Shown: one piece after another, positions 46,005 through 55,216 of the stretch | Layout of the letters: every line of letters begins with the position of its first letter | How positions within the stretch are numbered: the first letter of the stretch is position 1 | NCBI GenBank assembly: GCA_039817415.1 | Contig: JBCBVV010000002.1 | Location: 62,001-126,000 of the forward strand | Direction: 5' to 3' | Length of the DNA: 64,000 nucleotides | Source: JALEFZ01 sp039817415 | Lineage (GTDB): Bacteria; Bacteroidota; Bacteroidia; J057 | Notes under the pieces: generated by a model | The model's input: only the letters and a program-made list of their open reading frames with translations | Database searches by the model: none | Told to the model about the DNA's origin: nothing | Position numbers and translations under genes: made by a program

Positions 46005-46748
46005 CTATTGAATCAAGTAACTCCCGTCATCTAGGATGGAGAAGTCAATTTCTTGGTGGTTCTGCTCGAATGCTTCATAGAATACCCTAAGTTCCTCCCA
46101 AAAGGCAAAGTGTTTGGGGTATTTTATCTGTACTTTCTCCAGCCATTTGCCCTCCATGAAAGTAGGAAAAATCTGTACTTGAATCTTATTCTGCCCATTC
46201 GTTTTTGCCTTTAGGGCAAGTATGTAAAGTTCCATGATCATGGGATCGGTAATTGGGATACAGCCTACCGTCACACACTTACCATGAATAAAGATATCTC
46301 CACCAGGTTGTTTTTGGTCGCCTAAAATTTTATCCGAAGCATTGGGGTAATTGATGCCGAGGGAGAGGAAGAATTTGCTCTTGGGATTGAAGCGGTCTAT
46401 GTGATACATCCCTTCAGGAACCTGCAGATCACCTTGTTTTCTCTTGGGCCCTGCTTCACCGCTTAGTTTACAAAATTCGTAGGAGATGATCTTTTTGTAA
46501 GTATCATCAGTTTTGTTTTTGGCCCAAACCTCTAATTGCTTGTCCACTTTAAAGGCCCTAAGGAGAATGTGTACCTGATCTGTCGCAATACCCTTTGCAG
46601 CCAGTTTTGCGATAAGCCCTTCTTCTTTTTGTTGTTTTGCCTGATCAACTCTGTTCATAGAGGCGTAATGAGTTTCTCCGTTTGGGGATGACCGTTGGCA
46701 CGAAGATAGAAGAATGGCAAAAATGATGAATAGGATATGCTTGTACAT
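46005..46748 (-). CDS. L,D-transpeptidase family lipoprotein
   Basis: 247 residues. Lipobox LLSSC (C17) then the YkuD catalytic motif IHGKCVTVGCIPI with H155 and nucleophile C163. Such enzymes form 3-3 cross-links or anchor proteins to peptidoglycan. The region before it (VWAKNKTDDTYKKIISYEFC, GPKRKQGDLQVPEGMYHIDRFNP) is typical of the family. It acts in the periplasm. No clear operon partner. Confidence 0.9.
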   Translation of the reverse strand: MYKHILFIIFAILLSSCQRSSPNGETHYASMNRVDQAKQQKEEGLIAKLAAKGIATDQVHILLRAFKVDKQLEVWAKNKTDDTYKKIISYEFCKLSGEAGPKRKQGDLQVPEGMYHIDRFNPKSKFFLSLGINYPNASDKILGDQKQPGGDIFIHGKCVTVGCIPITDPMIMELYILALKAKTNGQNKIQVQIFPTFMEGKWLEKVQIKYPKHFAFWEELRVFYEAFEQNHQEIDFSILDDGSYLIQ

Positions 46749-46818
46749 GGGATGTCATGATTGCGGGAAGCTGACTATACTTGTGATACGCTAACACGCC
46801 AAATTCCATAACATATTT

Positions 46819-47481
46819 CTACCACTTTTGAATATCCGCAAGCGAAGAGATCGTTTTCGTAGGGCTCATACCCCATGGATCAAAAATTTTGTCGGGATTT
46901 CTTTTTACCCATGCAGATTTCAAGCCTGCATTCAAGGCTCCCATGACATCAAAGGGATTGCCCGAAATCAACCAGGTATCATCAGCCTTAGACTTCGTTT
47001 GCTCCAGGAAGTAGTGATACACTTTAGGATGGGGTTTAAATGTTTGAATAGGGTCAACACTGATGACATCTTCAAATAATGCTAAGATTCCAGCATGGTG
47101 AAGGAGCTGTTGTAAAGCTTCGGGTTCGCCATTTGAAAAAGCAAATAACCGATGAGGAGAAGATGTAAGGGCAGTAAGCGTTTCTTGTGCATCTGAAAAA
47201 GCAGGGAGTTTGCTGTATTCCCCCATGAGGGCTCGCTTTTCTTCATGAGATAAGGAGACGGCTAGTACTTCACAGGTATAGTCAAGTGCATAACGAGTAC
47301 AAGCGGAAAAACCTTCGTAAATCCCCATGCAGCCTTTGCGAAAGGAATATTCCAATTGTTTGTCCCTCCAAATTTGGATGAAGGAATCGGCTTTATTGCC
47401 TACCAACCTCTTGACAGATTCGTATACCCCTGAGGTATTGATAAGGGTTCCATATACATCGAATGCGAGTGTAAGTGCCAT
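46819..47481 (-). CDS. Haloacid dehalogenase type II-like HAD hydrolase
   Basis: 220 residues from the ATG at 47481. Motif I is LAFDVYGTL with nucleophile D8, motif II FSNGE, motif III (K in TFKPHPKVY) and motif IV SGNPFDVMGA. The spacing fits the haloacid dehalogenase type II group. Substrate unknown; a phosphatase role is possible. A 15-codon upstream extension exists in the frame but is not needed. Confidence 0.85.
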   Translation of the reverse strand: MALTLAFDVYGTLINTSGVYESVKRLVGNKADSFIQIWRDKQLEYSFRKGCMGIYEGFSACTRYALDYTCEVLAVSLSHEEKRALMGEYSKLPAFSDAQETLTALTSSPHRLFAFSNGEPEALQQLLHHAGILALFEDVISVDPIQTFKPHPKVYHYFLEQTKSKADDTWLISGNPFDVMGALNAGLKSAWVKRNPDKIFDPWGMSPTKTISSLADIQKW

Positions 47482-47595
47482 AAAGCGTGCCTTTACTTTA
47501 TTGGAAGTTAGGATGAATAAGCTCAAGGAAGCAAGTGACCCTTTTCTAAAGCAAATAGTAAGGCTGGAAAGTGCTTCATGCGACTATAGATTTGA

Positions 47596-48708
47596 TTAAT
47601 TGTCTTTGGGGCCATAAAACTTAAGCCCACCTGCTGTTTCGCCTCTCAATTCTAATTCCCCTTCAGTTGAATGTGCACCCTTTTTCTCTTTCATCATGCT
47701 TAAAAACCTTTGAGCGATACCGGCTCTTAACGTATCTGATAATTGTGCTTGGCGATGTAACTCATCCTTGAAAACAAGGTAAAAAAGGCTGTCGTTACTC
47801 ATAGATTCAAGTAAGCGCAACTTGTTCACCTTCTGTTCGTCAGGATGGCGAGGTTCAAAGTATCCTTCCTGTCTATTCCATTGGAATGTATTCTTTTCAA
47901 CTCCTTCGGTAATGAGGAGAAGAGAATCTCCTTGGATTCCCAATCCCTCATTCATTTGAGGATTCAGGTAGTACTCGTACTCGGTAATGACTTCGAATTG
48001 ATTGCGGGTCCTATCGTAGGTGTGTACTGAGGAGAGTTCATGGTTGATGTAAAGCCCCCATGTACTGATATAGGATGTCTGGGTGATGGGCATGACCAAT
48101 TTAAAATCATGGTCTACTAGCTGAAAATAGTAGAAACAAGATTTGTATATACCTGTCCCTCGAAGTTCAAGGTAATTGGATTTGAGAAAGGTTCGCCCCC
48201 TATATCCCTTGACCAATTCTATATCTACCCCATGGTAATGATGGGCCAATTCCTCGAAAAAAATACAGTTCCAATTCCCATTATAAGACTCCATGATAGC
48301 CAATTCAATGTTGCCAAAGGGCTTGACAAACTGAATCATGTATTCTTTCCGGCCATTCGCATCAAAGTCAACTTTTTCGGTATTTATCTCTATAAGGTAA
48401 GACTCGCCTTTTTCTACAGAAGTCCCTTTGACCTGCTTGTAGAACTCTTGAAATAGCGCAGAATCAGGCTCAGAAATTTTCTTCTTTCTTGTGAGGGCTC
48501 GCATGAGGGAATCAGATACAATGAAGCCAATGTCTGATGTAAAGACAGCGTATACTTGGGGGCTTTCTTCCTGTATATTTTCTTCTTCAACAGGAAGGGA
48601 TTTTGCTTTTTGGATGGGTGGATCAACAATTCTTTCTGAGGAAGCTTGTTCGTCTTGGCAGGCTAGCATGAGTAGGGGCAAGCAAAAAAGGAAAAGAATT
48701 TTTTTCAT
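47596..48708 (-). CDS. Lipoprotein of unknown function
   Basis: 370 residues with lipobox LMLAC (C17). No domain recognised. A Glu-rich linker (about 35-50) and an extended mixed alpha/beta region follow. Ordinary coding appearance. Confidence 0.75.
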   Translation of the reverse strand: MKKILFLFCLPLLMLACQDEQASSERIVDPPIQKAKSLPVEEENIQEESPQVYAVFTSDIGFIVSDSLMRALTRKKKISEPDSALFQEFYKQVKGTSVEKGESYLIEINTEKVDFDANGRKEYMIQFVKPFGNIELAIMESYNGNWNCIFFEELAHHYHGVDIELVKGYRGRTFLKSNYLELRGTGIYKSCFYYFQLVDHDFKLVMPITQTSYISTWGLYINHELSSVHTYDRTRNQFEVITEYEYYLNPQMNEGLGIQGDSLLLITEGVEKNTFQWNRQEGYFEPRHPDEQKVNKLRLLESMSNDSLFYLVFKDELHRQAQLSDTLRAGIAQRFLSMMKEKKGAHSTEGELELRGETAGGLKFYGPKDN

Positions 48709-48745
48709 GTAGCTATCAAAGGAGAAGGATAAACTTAAACGGTCT

Positions 48746-49282
48746 TTAAGTAAAATATTGAGTGTAGGATTCTATTTGTCTGCGTAGTCTGTCATTAAGA
48801 TACACATTCTTTCCTTCTAATTGGTCTGCTATGATACGAGCCTCTTCATGGTATCTCTTGATTTTTTCTTTGGACCAATAATGAGGAGGGGCTTGTAAAT
48901 TGGTGATTCGGTCTGCCAGTTTCACCATACCAACCTCTTTCTCCAGCTTATTGATACGGTTGAGGCTATCAGCCATTTGTGCGCTTTTGTCTCCCAGTTC
49001 AGTGTTTTTGGTAAGGGCCAAGACACCATTTGCTACCCTTTTTTCAAAATGGGTTTCAAGCTCTTCAAAACTAGCATCTGTATCTTCTATCACGTCATGA
49101 AGCAAAGCCATTTGGACGGCTAGGTTTACATCAAAGTCTTGAGCATGTGCGTAGGCCATTAGGATTTCCATGGCCACATTGGATACATGTAGGAGGTAGT
49201 TGGCCTGGCTGCCAGGAACAAGCTGATCTTTGTGCTTGTCCCCGGCAAAGGCAATGGCTTTTTGATATAAGGCTTGTGTCAT
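48746..49282 (-). CDS. HD-domain phosphohydrolase (RelA/SpoT hydrolase-like)
   Basis: 178 residues. The HD metal site shows H32 (LLHVSNVA), H62-D63 (ALLHDVIEDT) and D in KLADRITNL. It resembles the single-domain (p)ppGpp hydrolases (SAH/Mesh1-like). No synthetase domain. Substrate preference cannot be set by sequence alone. Confidence 0.85.
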   Translation of the reverse strand: MTQALYQKAIAFAGDKHKDQLVPGSQANYLLHVSNVAMEILMAYAHAQDFDVNLAVQMALLHDVIEDTDASFEELETHFEKRVANGVLALTKNTELGDKSAQMADSLNRINKLEKEVGMVKLADRITNLQAPPHYWSKEKIKRYHEEARIIADQLEGKNVYLNDRLRRQIESYTQYFT

Positions 49283-49311
49283 GATGGATTAAATAAACGT
49301 ATGCGATGAGA

Positions 49312-50400
49312 TCAACTTCCCACTATCATTCGGCTTCTTTTACCCAATAACAATCTCATCCCGCGAATAACAAGGGTACTCATGATCAGGCTAAAGGCAA
49401 AGACAAGCAGACCATTAAGAATAATCATAAAGGAATTTTGAGTCTGAAAAAGAGGCATCATAAAAATGAAAGTCATGAAAGCGAAAAATCCGTGAAGGAA
49501 ATACAGGCCGAATGCATCAGTTGCAAAACCATCTAACCATGTTGGCTGACGTGCCTCCATATTTTTAAATCCTACTAGGACCAAGCCCGAAAGGGCAATT
49601 TTCTGAATGTAGAATAAACTCTCAAGTAGTGAAACCTTAAAACTATCTGGACCTACTAGGTTGATATCATTCATGTAGCCATAAATCAACATGGCAGTGG
49701 AGATAACCGATACACCGATTAAGATCATGATGTTGCGATTGAACCAGTCCATGCTCTTTTCCAGATCTGTACCAATGAGCATCCCAAGTGCGTAACTGCC
49801 CGTGAAATAAATCATGGTCTCAATATGTAGTCCTCTGCTTCCATCAAAGGGAATCCTAGACACGACCAAGGGAGTTAGAATGATCAGTATCAAAGGAATT
49901 AAGCCTAGGTTCTTGTTAGAACCAAGCCAATCCAATAGGGGAGTCACAGCATAAAGAAAAAATAGAACAGGTATGTACCAAAATTGAAATTGAGATGTGC
50001 CAAAAATCAGATCAAGTCCTAACTCACGGAAGTAGTTTACGGCATTCAATTCTATTTCACCCATTTGCCCTGTTAGAAAATTGACTAGGGTAAATAAAGC
50101 CGAGAAGAAGATATAGGGGAGGACAACATACTTCAACTTACTGGTATAAAATCTTCGCCAGCCTTTGGCTTTCAATACTGCGGTGAATAGAATTCCAGAG
50201 ATGATAGCAAAATAGATTGTGCTATCGTGAAAAAGCACTTCATTCCCAATAGCAACAGGGTTGGTCATATCGAGCCCTTGCATGTTGTTAGAAACAATCA
50301 GGGGAGGGATGAGAGCATGAATGGCCAGAATGCACAAAATGGCAAAGCCTCGGAAACTGTGCAGGTAACCGATAAAGTTTTCGTTGCGGGTTGTAGACAT
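49312..50400 (-). CDS. Acyltransferase family 3 membrane protein
   Basis: 362 residues with about ten transmembrane helices. It begins with the characteristic YLHSFRGFAILCILAIHALI, where His is the catalytic candidate. These enzymes modify surface sugars with acyl groups (OafA/YrhL type). The acceptor is unknown. Confidence 0.9.
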   Translation of the reverse strand: MSTTRNENFIGYLHSFRGFAILCILAIHALIPPLIVSNNMQGLDMTNPVAIGNEVLFHDSTIYFAIISGILFTAVLKAKGWRRFYTSKLKYVVLPYIFFSALFTLVNFLTGQMGEIELNAVNYFRELGLDLIFGTSQFQFWYIPVLFFLYAVTPLLDWLGSNKNLGLIPLILIILTPLVVSRIPFDGSRGLHIETMIYFTGSYALGMLIGTDLEKSMDWFNRNIMILIGVSVISTAMLIYGYMNDINLVGPDSFKVSLLESLFYIQKIALSGLVLVGFKNMEARQPTWLDGFATDAFGLYFLHGFFAFMTFIFMMPLFQTQNSFMIILNGLLVFAFSLIMSTLVIRGMRLLLGKRSRMIVGS

Positions 50401-50529
50401 GGTTAATGGTTTTCAGGTAATGAACAGAATTAATGGAACTTTTTGATTGTCGTTTTTGCTTATTTCGAAAAACAGAACAATCCTCTAGGTGTTAAACGAG
50501 AACCTTATCAAAATATGCAAAAAAATAGG

Positions 50530-50575
50530 ATGACTCTGTTGCTCATTTTTCCTTGTAGGTGAGCAACAGAGTCAT
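50530..50575 (-). terminator. Distal hairpin of a tandem terminator
   Basis: Perfect 16-bp arms ATGACTCTGTTGCTCA (50530-50545) and TGAGCAACAGAGTCAT (50560-50575) with a 14-nt loop. On the minus strand it is followed after four nt by a T run. Confidence 0.7.
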
Positions 50576-50580
50576 GAAAA

Positions 50581-50606
50581 AAATCCTCCTTTGATGAGGA
50601 GGATTT
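50581..50606 (-). terminator. Proximal hairpin of a tandem terminator
   Basis: AAATCCTCCT / AGGAGGATTT with a 6-nt loop, followed on the minus strand by a T run, 27 nt after the stop of the next gene upstream. Confidence 0.85.
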
Positions 50607-50632
50607 GGGCTAAGACTGGTTCTGTATATCTT

Positions 50633-51001
50633 CTATTTCAAGTAATTTCTTGCTCCCTTGGTAAAGGTCAAGATCAAGGAGATACTTGAAAAAACAAGGC
50701 CAATGATGGCTGTTGCGGGAAGAGATACTGCAAAGTCAACGAGTAAAGCTGCTCTCAGTTCCCATAGCCTTTTTCTTTTTACCAACAAGTAAATAATAAC
50801 TGCCATGGCCGCATACCCAAGGGTAGTGTAAAGAATAATTTGTGGTCCAACACTTCCCAAGGAGATGCCCTTGATGGTGAAGACGATGAAGAAAATGCTA
50901 GAGATCAGGATCTTGGCAAAAGCCAGGATGAGAATTGTCCGAACAGAAGCAGGTCGTTTCTCTGCTGAAAGATTGTTAGATATGTTTGCTACTTTTTCCA
51001 T
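50633..51001 (-). CDS. Small multi-pass membrane protein
   Basis: 122 residues from the ATG at 51001, with three hydrophobic segments (about 23-45, 51-74, 87-115). No family recognised. The longer frame (to 51043) adds only 14 residues. Followed by two hairpins. Confidence 0.7.
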   Translation of the reverse strand: MEKVANISNNLSAEKRPASVRTILILAFAKILISSIFFIVFTIKGISLGSVGPQIILYTTLGYAAMAVIIYLLVKRKRLWELRAALLVDFAVSLPATAIIGLVFSSISLILTFTKGARNYLK

Positions 51002-51113
51002 GATACCAATTGTTAATAATGTTTCGATGGAAGCAAATAGCAAAGGATATGCAGCCTTCTTTGGGAGAATCAGCTCAAAAAATGGGAGAATTAGATCACT
51101 TAGTGCTATGCTG

Positions 51114-51707
51114 CTACTTTCCTTTCTGATGAAGCCTTTTTCGGATTCTGCTCAAGGTTTCAGCTTTAACGCCTATGAAACTGGCGAGGTGGTATTGGGG
51201 GACTCTTTGAATGAGGTCTGGTCGAGCGGCTTGCAAACTCAGGTATCTTTGTTCTGCCGAAAGGGTGACATAACTAGCTAGTAGGCATTGTTGGCTTGCG
51301 AAGGCTCTTTCTATGATTTGTCTGCCAATGTCAGCAAAGTGAGGGTATTCCTTATAAAGCGCAGCGGCTTTTTGGTCATCCCCTATCACCAATTGGCAAT
51401 CCTCCAAACAGGATAAATAGTGCTTGGCGGCCTCCTGTTCGATTAGGCTATCTGCCGATATGACCCATTGACCTTCAGAAAAGAAGTTTGTCGTTTTTTC
51501 CTCCCCTTCTATAACCATGTATTGACGGACACAGCCCTTTCCTACAAAATATATGTTATCAGAAAATTGTCCTTCCTCCAAGAGCACATGGCCTTTGGGG
51601 AAGGACTGTATGTTCATACTGTCTTTGATCGCCTGAATTTCTGCTGGAGAAAGGGGCTTAATATCCTGAAAGTGGCGAATCAATAAATCTTTGATGGTTT
51701 CTTCCAT
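51114..51707 (-). CDS. Crp/Fnr-family transcriptional regulator
   Basis: 197 residues. Cyclic nucleotide-binding beta-roll (about 25-120: FPKGHVLLEEGQFSDNIYFVGKGCVRQYM, FFSEGQWV) and a C-terminal helix-turn-helix (ASFIGVKAETLSRIRKRL). No Fnr-type iron-sulphur cysteines at the N-terminus. The effector is unknown. Confidence 0.9.
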   Translation of the reverse strand: MEETIKDLLIRHFQDIKPLSPAEIQAIKDSMNIQSFPKGHVLLEEGQFSDNIYFVGKGCVRQYMVIEGEEKTTNFFSEGQWVISADSLIEQEAAKHYLSCLEDCQLVIGDDQKAAALYKEYPHFADIGRQIIERAFASQQCLLASYVTLSAEQRYLSLQAARPDLIQRVPQYHLASFIGVKAETLSRIRKRLHQKGK

Positions 51708-51718
51708 CGAGTAGGGAG

Positions 51719-52231
51719 TTATTTTGAGAATCGATATCGTATTTCCGGCTTATCCATTTTAAACATACGAGAAAGTTCCTTTTCTGCTGGGACTGCTTTC
51801 CACCTTAGTTCATAGTTTCCAGCAGGTAATTCTCCATAGGTTCCTTTTGGGAAAAAGATGTTGCCAGGAAAGAAATTTTGACCGGGAAATGCTTTTTTCC
51901 CTGGAGCTAACTTAGCTTTTACCTTGTTCGAACTCGCAACTACTTTTCCTTTAGCATTGACGATCTCGGCTTTGATAAAGAAAATGAGAAAGTTCTCACC
52001 CTCTTTTCCAATTTCGTAGAAGCCTACCAGATTGTCGTATTGTTCATCTGATTTATTCACCTTCAGAAAGCAACCAAAGCCTCTGAGAGAACGAATTTCG
52101 GTCATGAATTTTTGAGGAGCTTCTGCAAAACTAGCAGCTGATTTTTTATCTCCTAGTTGAATGACAGTGTGTTGAGCTTGAAGCGGAGCATATAAGAAAA
52201 TGACGGCGAGAAAAATCCACAAGTGTTTCAT
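51719..52231 (-). CDS. Exported protein of unknown function
   Basis: 170 residues from the ATG at 52231, with a signal peptide (about 1-19, ending LQAQ). No family recognised. The body is beta-rich and ends in a basic strand (RYRFSK). Its stop is 11 nt from the Crp/Fnr start, so the two may be cotranscribed. Confidence 0.7.
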   Translation of the reverse strand: MKHLWIFLAVIFLYAPLQAQHTVIQLGDKKSAASFAEAPQKFMTEIRSLRGFGCFLKVNKSDEQYDNLVGFYEIGKEGENFLIFFIKAEIVNAKGKVVASSNKVKAKLAPGKKAFPGQNFFPGNIFFPKGTYGELPAGNYELRWKAVPAEKELSRMFKMDKPEIRYRFSK

Positions 52232-52377
52232 TGATCTGTTTTTTATTTGGCATAAGAAAGGATAAGGCCTTTCTATCCTATTCATCTGCAAATAATACCT
52301 TAAGTCATAGATTTGTCCAAGTTTGATAGGGAAAGGCTAGATTCTGTCACAGAAAGAGAATGTAAGTTCACTTTTTA

Positions 52378-52761
52378 TTAGGAAACGAACTTCTCAAATA
52401 ACTTCTGCACTTCTTTCTCTGGGTCAATACACATTCCCGGATGGACCCTAGAGCTTTGTAGAACGGTACTTTTTACGGCAGTCAGCCATCGAAATCGCTC
52501 TGCAGGTCCAAGTTCTCCAATTTTACCGCCTTGGGTATCACCCTCAGAGATAAGTTCCCAAGCTTGCAAGTAATCCTTCAATTCCTGTAAATCTATATCC
52601 TCCCACAAGGCCGTTAACCTTGCTTCGTCGACTTTGTACAACATCTTGATGAATCTTTTCCTTTTGGAATAGAGAATCACCCCTACATTGATGCATTCAC
52701 CACGCTCTACCCTTGGCATCACCTTGATGACGGCGTATTCATAAACCTGCTTCTCTTGCAT
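52378..52761 (-). CDS. DUF3037 protein paired with a HipA-like kinase
   Basis: 127 residues matching DUF3037, with the N-terminal YEYAVIKVMPRVERGECINVGVILYS signature. Function unknown. It starts within the 3' end of the upstream HipA-like kinase gene (23-nt overlap), so the two proteins are made together and probably act together. Confidence 0.85.
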   Translation of the reverse strand: MQEKQVYEYAVIKVMPRVERGECINVGVILYSKRKRFIKMLYKVDEARLTALWEDIDLQELKDYLQAWELISEGDTQGGKIGELGPAERFRWLTAVKSTVLQSSRVHPGMCIDPEKEVQKLFEKFVS

Positions 52762-53530
52762 CGCTAGCTTCTTTTACAAGTGAATCCAAATTTGACATAC
52801 GCGTCCACAAAAACTGTTTGTAGACAGATCTTTTTACCTCCGAAGGGTCAGTATGAAATTCATCTTCCAGAAAATCATCAGGGATCGTGGCGATAATTCC
52901 ATCTAGTACCTCTTCTGTAACGGCTTTTTTGATTTCCTCTGCTGCCTCTCCAAGTTTGTCTGCCTTTTCGAGAAGAACATGGTCTTTGATGGCTGGAAAA
53001 GTCCGCTTGGAATGAGTCTCCCAGTTGTTCCAAGAATGATGAAAATACAAACTTGCCCCATGGTCGATGAGCCAGAGTTCTTTGTTCCAATTGAGGAGAT
53101 TGGTATTGCGATGGGTCCTGTCCACATTGGTGATCAGGCTATCCAGGATCACAACTTTAGAGGCCTCCATTGGCTCGGCCATTGAAACCACGGGATCATA
53201 AGTAATTGCGCCAGCTAGATAGTGTAACCCTAGGTTCAAGCCTACACTGAATTTGAGCAAATCCTGGATTTCTTCATCGGGCTCCGTCCTTCCAAAAGAG
53301 TCATTTAGGGTCATGAAAACCATTTCAGGCACACGTAGTCCCATGGCTCTGGCGAGTTCTGCACCGATAATCTCAGCGATCAATGCCTTTTTTCCTTGAC
53401 CTGCCCCACGGAATTTGATGACATAGGAGAAGCCGTCATCCGCATCGACTATGGCAGGTAGTGAACCTCCCTCCCGCAAGGGCTGAACATAGCGGATAAC
53501 GTCTACCGTCCGAATTTCAGGTTTGCTCAT
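52739..53530 (-). CDS. HipA-like kinase-fold protein
   Basis: 263 residues resembling the HipA C-terminal kinase domain. Candidate active-site residues are K39 in YVIKF, D137 and N142 in NVDRTHRNTNLL (HipA-type catalytic loop) and D156 in LIDHGASL. The HipA N-terminal domain and the HipB antitoxin with its HTH are absent. Instead the gene overlaps a DUF3037 gene downstream. The kinase target is unknown; HipA itself phosphorylates GltX, but transferring that to this shorter form is inference. Confidence 0.85.
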   Translation of the reverse strand: MSKPEIRTVDVIRYVQPLREGGSLPAIVDADDGFSYVIKFRGAGQGKKALIAEIIGAELARAMGLRVPEMVFMTLNDSFGRTEPDEEIQDLLKFSVGLNLGLHYLAGAITYDPVVSMAEPMEASKVVILDSLITNVDRTHRNTNLLNWNKELWLIDHGASLYFHHSWNNWETHSKRTFPAIKDHVLLEKADKLGEAAEEIKKAVTEEVLDGIIATIPDDFLEDEFHTDPSEVKRSVYKQFLWTRMSNLDSLVKEASDAREAGL

Positions 53531-53574
53531 GTGAGCAAGTTAATATTTTGGGCGATTTTAATCGAAAATCCCTC

Positions 53575-54126
53575 CTAATCTCTCTTGTAATAAGCTACAA
53601 TACTGGACTTGGCAAGTGTATTGTTCCAAAGGTAATATCCGACCACAGCAGGGTTGGTATTGGCATCTAAGCCGAGGCTTTCTGTTTTGAGGGCATAAAT
53701 AGTAATGATGTAGGTATGGAAGCCATGCCCTTCTGGTGGACAAGGCCCCCCAAAGCCTGCTGCCCCATAGCTAGTTACAGATTGAATCGCACCTTCTGGC
53801 ATCAAGCCCGAAGCAGGGTTCCCAGCATTTGCTAACAGTTCATTTACCTCCGTTGGGATATCAAATACCAACCAATGCCACCATCCACTACCTGTTGGTG
53901 CATCTGGATCATACATGGTAATGGCAAAGCTTTTTGTTCCTTCGGGCGCATTCGCCCAACTTAACTGGGGCGAGATGTTCTCCCCTGTACATCCAAATCC
54001 CTGAAACTCTTGTTTCTTGGTTGCTTGCCCCCCAAGGTCTTTACTGGAAAGTGTGAAGGTATCCTGTGCAAAGGTGAAGCTCAGAGACAAGACAATGATG
54101 GTTAAAATTGATGTGATTCGTGTCAT
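53575..54126 (-). CDS. Exported YbhB/YbcL-type PEBP protein
   Basis: 183 residues with a signal peptide (1-20, ending FTFAQ). Phosphatidylethanolamine-binding protein fold: SPQLSWANAPEGTKSFAITMYDPDAPTGSGWWHWLV (DPDAP and HW), then GFGGPCPPEGHGFHTYIITIYAL (GPCPPxGxH). It is a periplasmic/secreted member; ligand unknown. Confidence 0.92.
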   Translation of the reverse strand: MTRITSILTIIVLSLSFTFAQDTFTLSSKDLGGQATKKQEFQGFGCTGENISPQLSWANAPEGTKSFAITMYDPDAPTGSGWWHWLVFDIPTEVNELLANAGNPASGLMPEGAIQSVTSYGAAGFGGPCPPEGHGFHTYIITIYALKTESLGLDANTNPAVVGYYLWNNTLAKSSIVAYYKRD

Positions 54127-54200
54127 AAGAAAAATGCGTTTGATATGACACCAAAGGTGGGGGATTACACATTATTCTTATATGCTAGGACGACCAAAAA

Positions 54201-55055
54201 CTATGGTGAAACGTTCAAGCTGTCTTGCTGAAACTGCCGCGGTGTGACGCCAAACTTCCTTTTGAAAGCTTGGGTAAAGTTGGAGAGTGTCTCGTAACCC
54301 ACCTCATCATAGATTTCATTGGGTTTCTTGTGTCTGCTGGTTAGAAGAAAAGCTGAGTGCTCCAATTTTTGGTCCTGAAACCACTTAATTGGCGAACTAT
54401 CATAGGTCTTTTTAAATTCTCTTTTGAAGGTTGAGACACTCATATTGGCGAGAAAAGCGAGTTCTGATACCGATAAATGCTTTAGCTTGTTGCTCTCTAC
54501 GACCTTCATGAAATGCCGCTCACGGTCGTCCATACTTTGGATGAGGTCGAATAGAAAGCCACAGCCTCTTTTTTGAATCAAATAGGTGATGATTTCCTCA
54601 AACTTGATCTTCATCAGCCTATTTCTGATGCTCGCTTCGAGCTGAGTCAATTGGATGAGGCTATTGACAAAAGACTGGATGAAAAAGTCATATGCTTGAA
54701 CGAAAAAGGTCTGATCTGTTTGAGTAGTTGAATTTAGATTAGGGTATTTCTTCAAGTAATCAATCAGCATTTGATCATTGAAAAACATCAACATACTTCG
54801 ATAGGAATGATCTCCAGGCGTGATTTCGCTCATGAGACAATTGCCAGACTTGATGATGAGAAATTTATCAGCTTCGATTTTGGTAGAATGGCTCAGTCCG
54901 ATGAGTTCTTTTGTCCCTTGCCGTAGGAAGCTAAAGACATGCATGGACAAGCTAATTTTACTTTTATAAGAGGTCTGTGAATTGTAGTAGTCAAACAAAT
55001 GAATGTCCTCCTTGGAGGAGACGTTAAAGTGGGAAGGAAGTGTAATGACGTCCAT
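54201..55055 (-). CDS. AraC-family transcriptional regulator
   Basis: 284 residues. The N-terminal region resembles a cupin-like ligand domain; the C-terminal 100 residues form the two-HTH AraC domain (SELAFLANMSVSTFKREFKKTYDSSPIKWFQDQKLEHSA, YETLSNFTQAFKRKFGVTPRQF). No membrane segment. It may control the adjacent PEBP gene. Upstream lie the terminators of the serine hydrolase. Confidence 0.88.
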   Translation of the reverse strand: MDVITLPSHFNVSSKEDIHLFDYYNSQTSYKSKISLSMHVFSFLRQGTKELIGLSHSTKIEADKFLIIKSGNCLMSEITPGDHSYRSMLMFFNDQMLIDYLKKYPNLNSTTQTDQTFFVQAYDFFIQSFVNSLIQLTQLEASIRNRLMKIKFEEIITYLIQKRGCGFLFDLIQSMDDRERHFMKVVESNKLKHLSVSELAFLANMSVSTFKREFKKTYDSSPIKWFQDQKLEHSAFLLTSRHKKPNEIYDEVGYETLSNFTQAFKRKFGVTPRQFQQDSLNVSP

Positions 55056-55109
55056 GCCGAGAAGCTTTGGCCTATTAAAACAGATATTTTCCTCAAAGTC
55101 AAAAGAAAA

Positions 55110-55137
55110 GGCAGGAGCTTATTGATAAACTCCTGCC
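55110..55137 (-). terminator. Second hairpin after the serine hydrolase
   Basis: GGCAGGAG / CTCCTGCC with an inner TTA/TAA pair, followed on the minus strand by TTTTCTTTT. It lies downstream of a longer hairpin. Confidence 0.75.
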
Positions 55138-55151
55138 CTGATGCTGTTTTG

Positions 55152-55210
55152 GAGCCTGCTTAGGTTCTTGAAAGACAAGGGTAAACAAGAAGAATAAACC
55201 TAAGCAGCCT
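55152..55210 (-). terminator. First hairpin after the serine hydrolase
   Basis: CTGCTTAGGTT (55156-55166) pairs with AACCTAAGCAG (55197-55207), extended by GAG/CTC past one mismatch. It begins about 10 nt after the stop codon. Confidence 0.65.
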
Positions 55211-55216
55211 CTTAAG

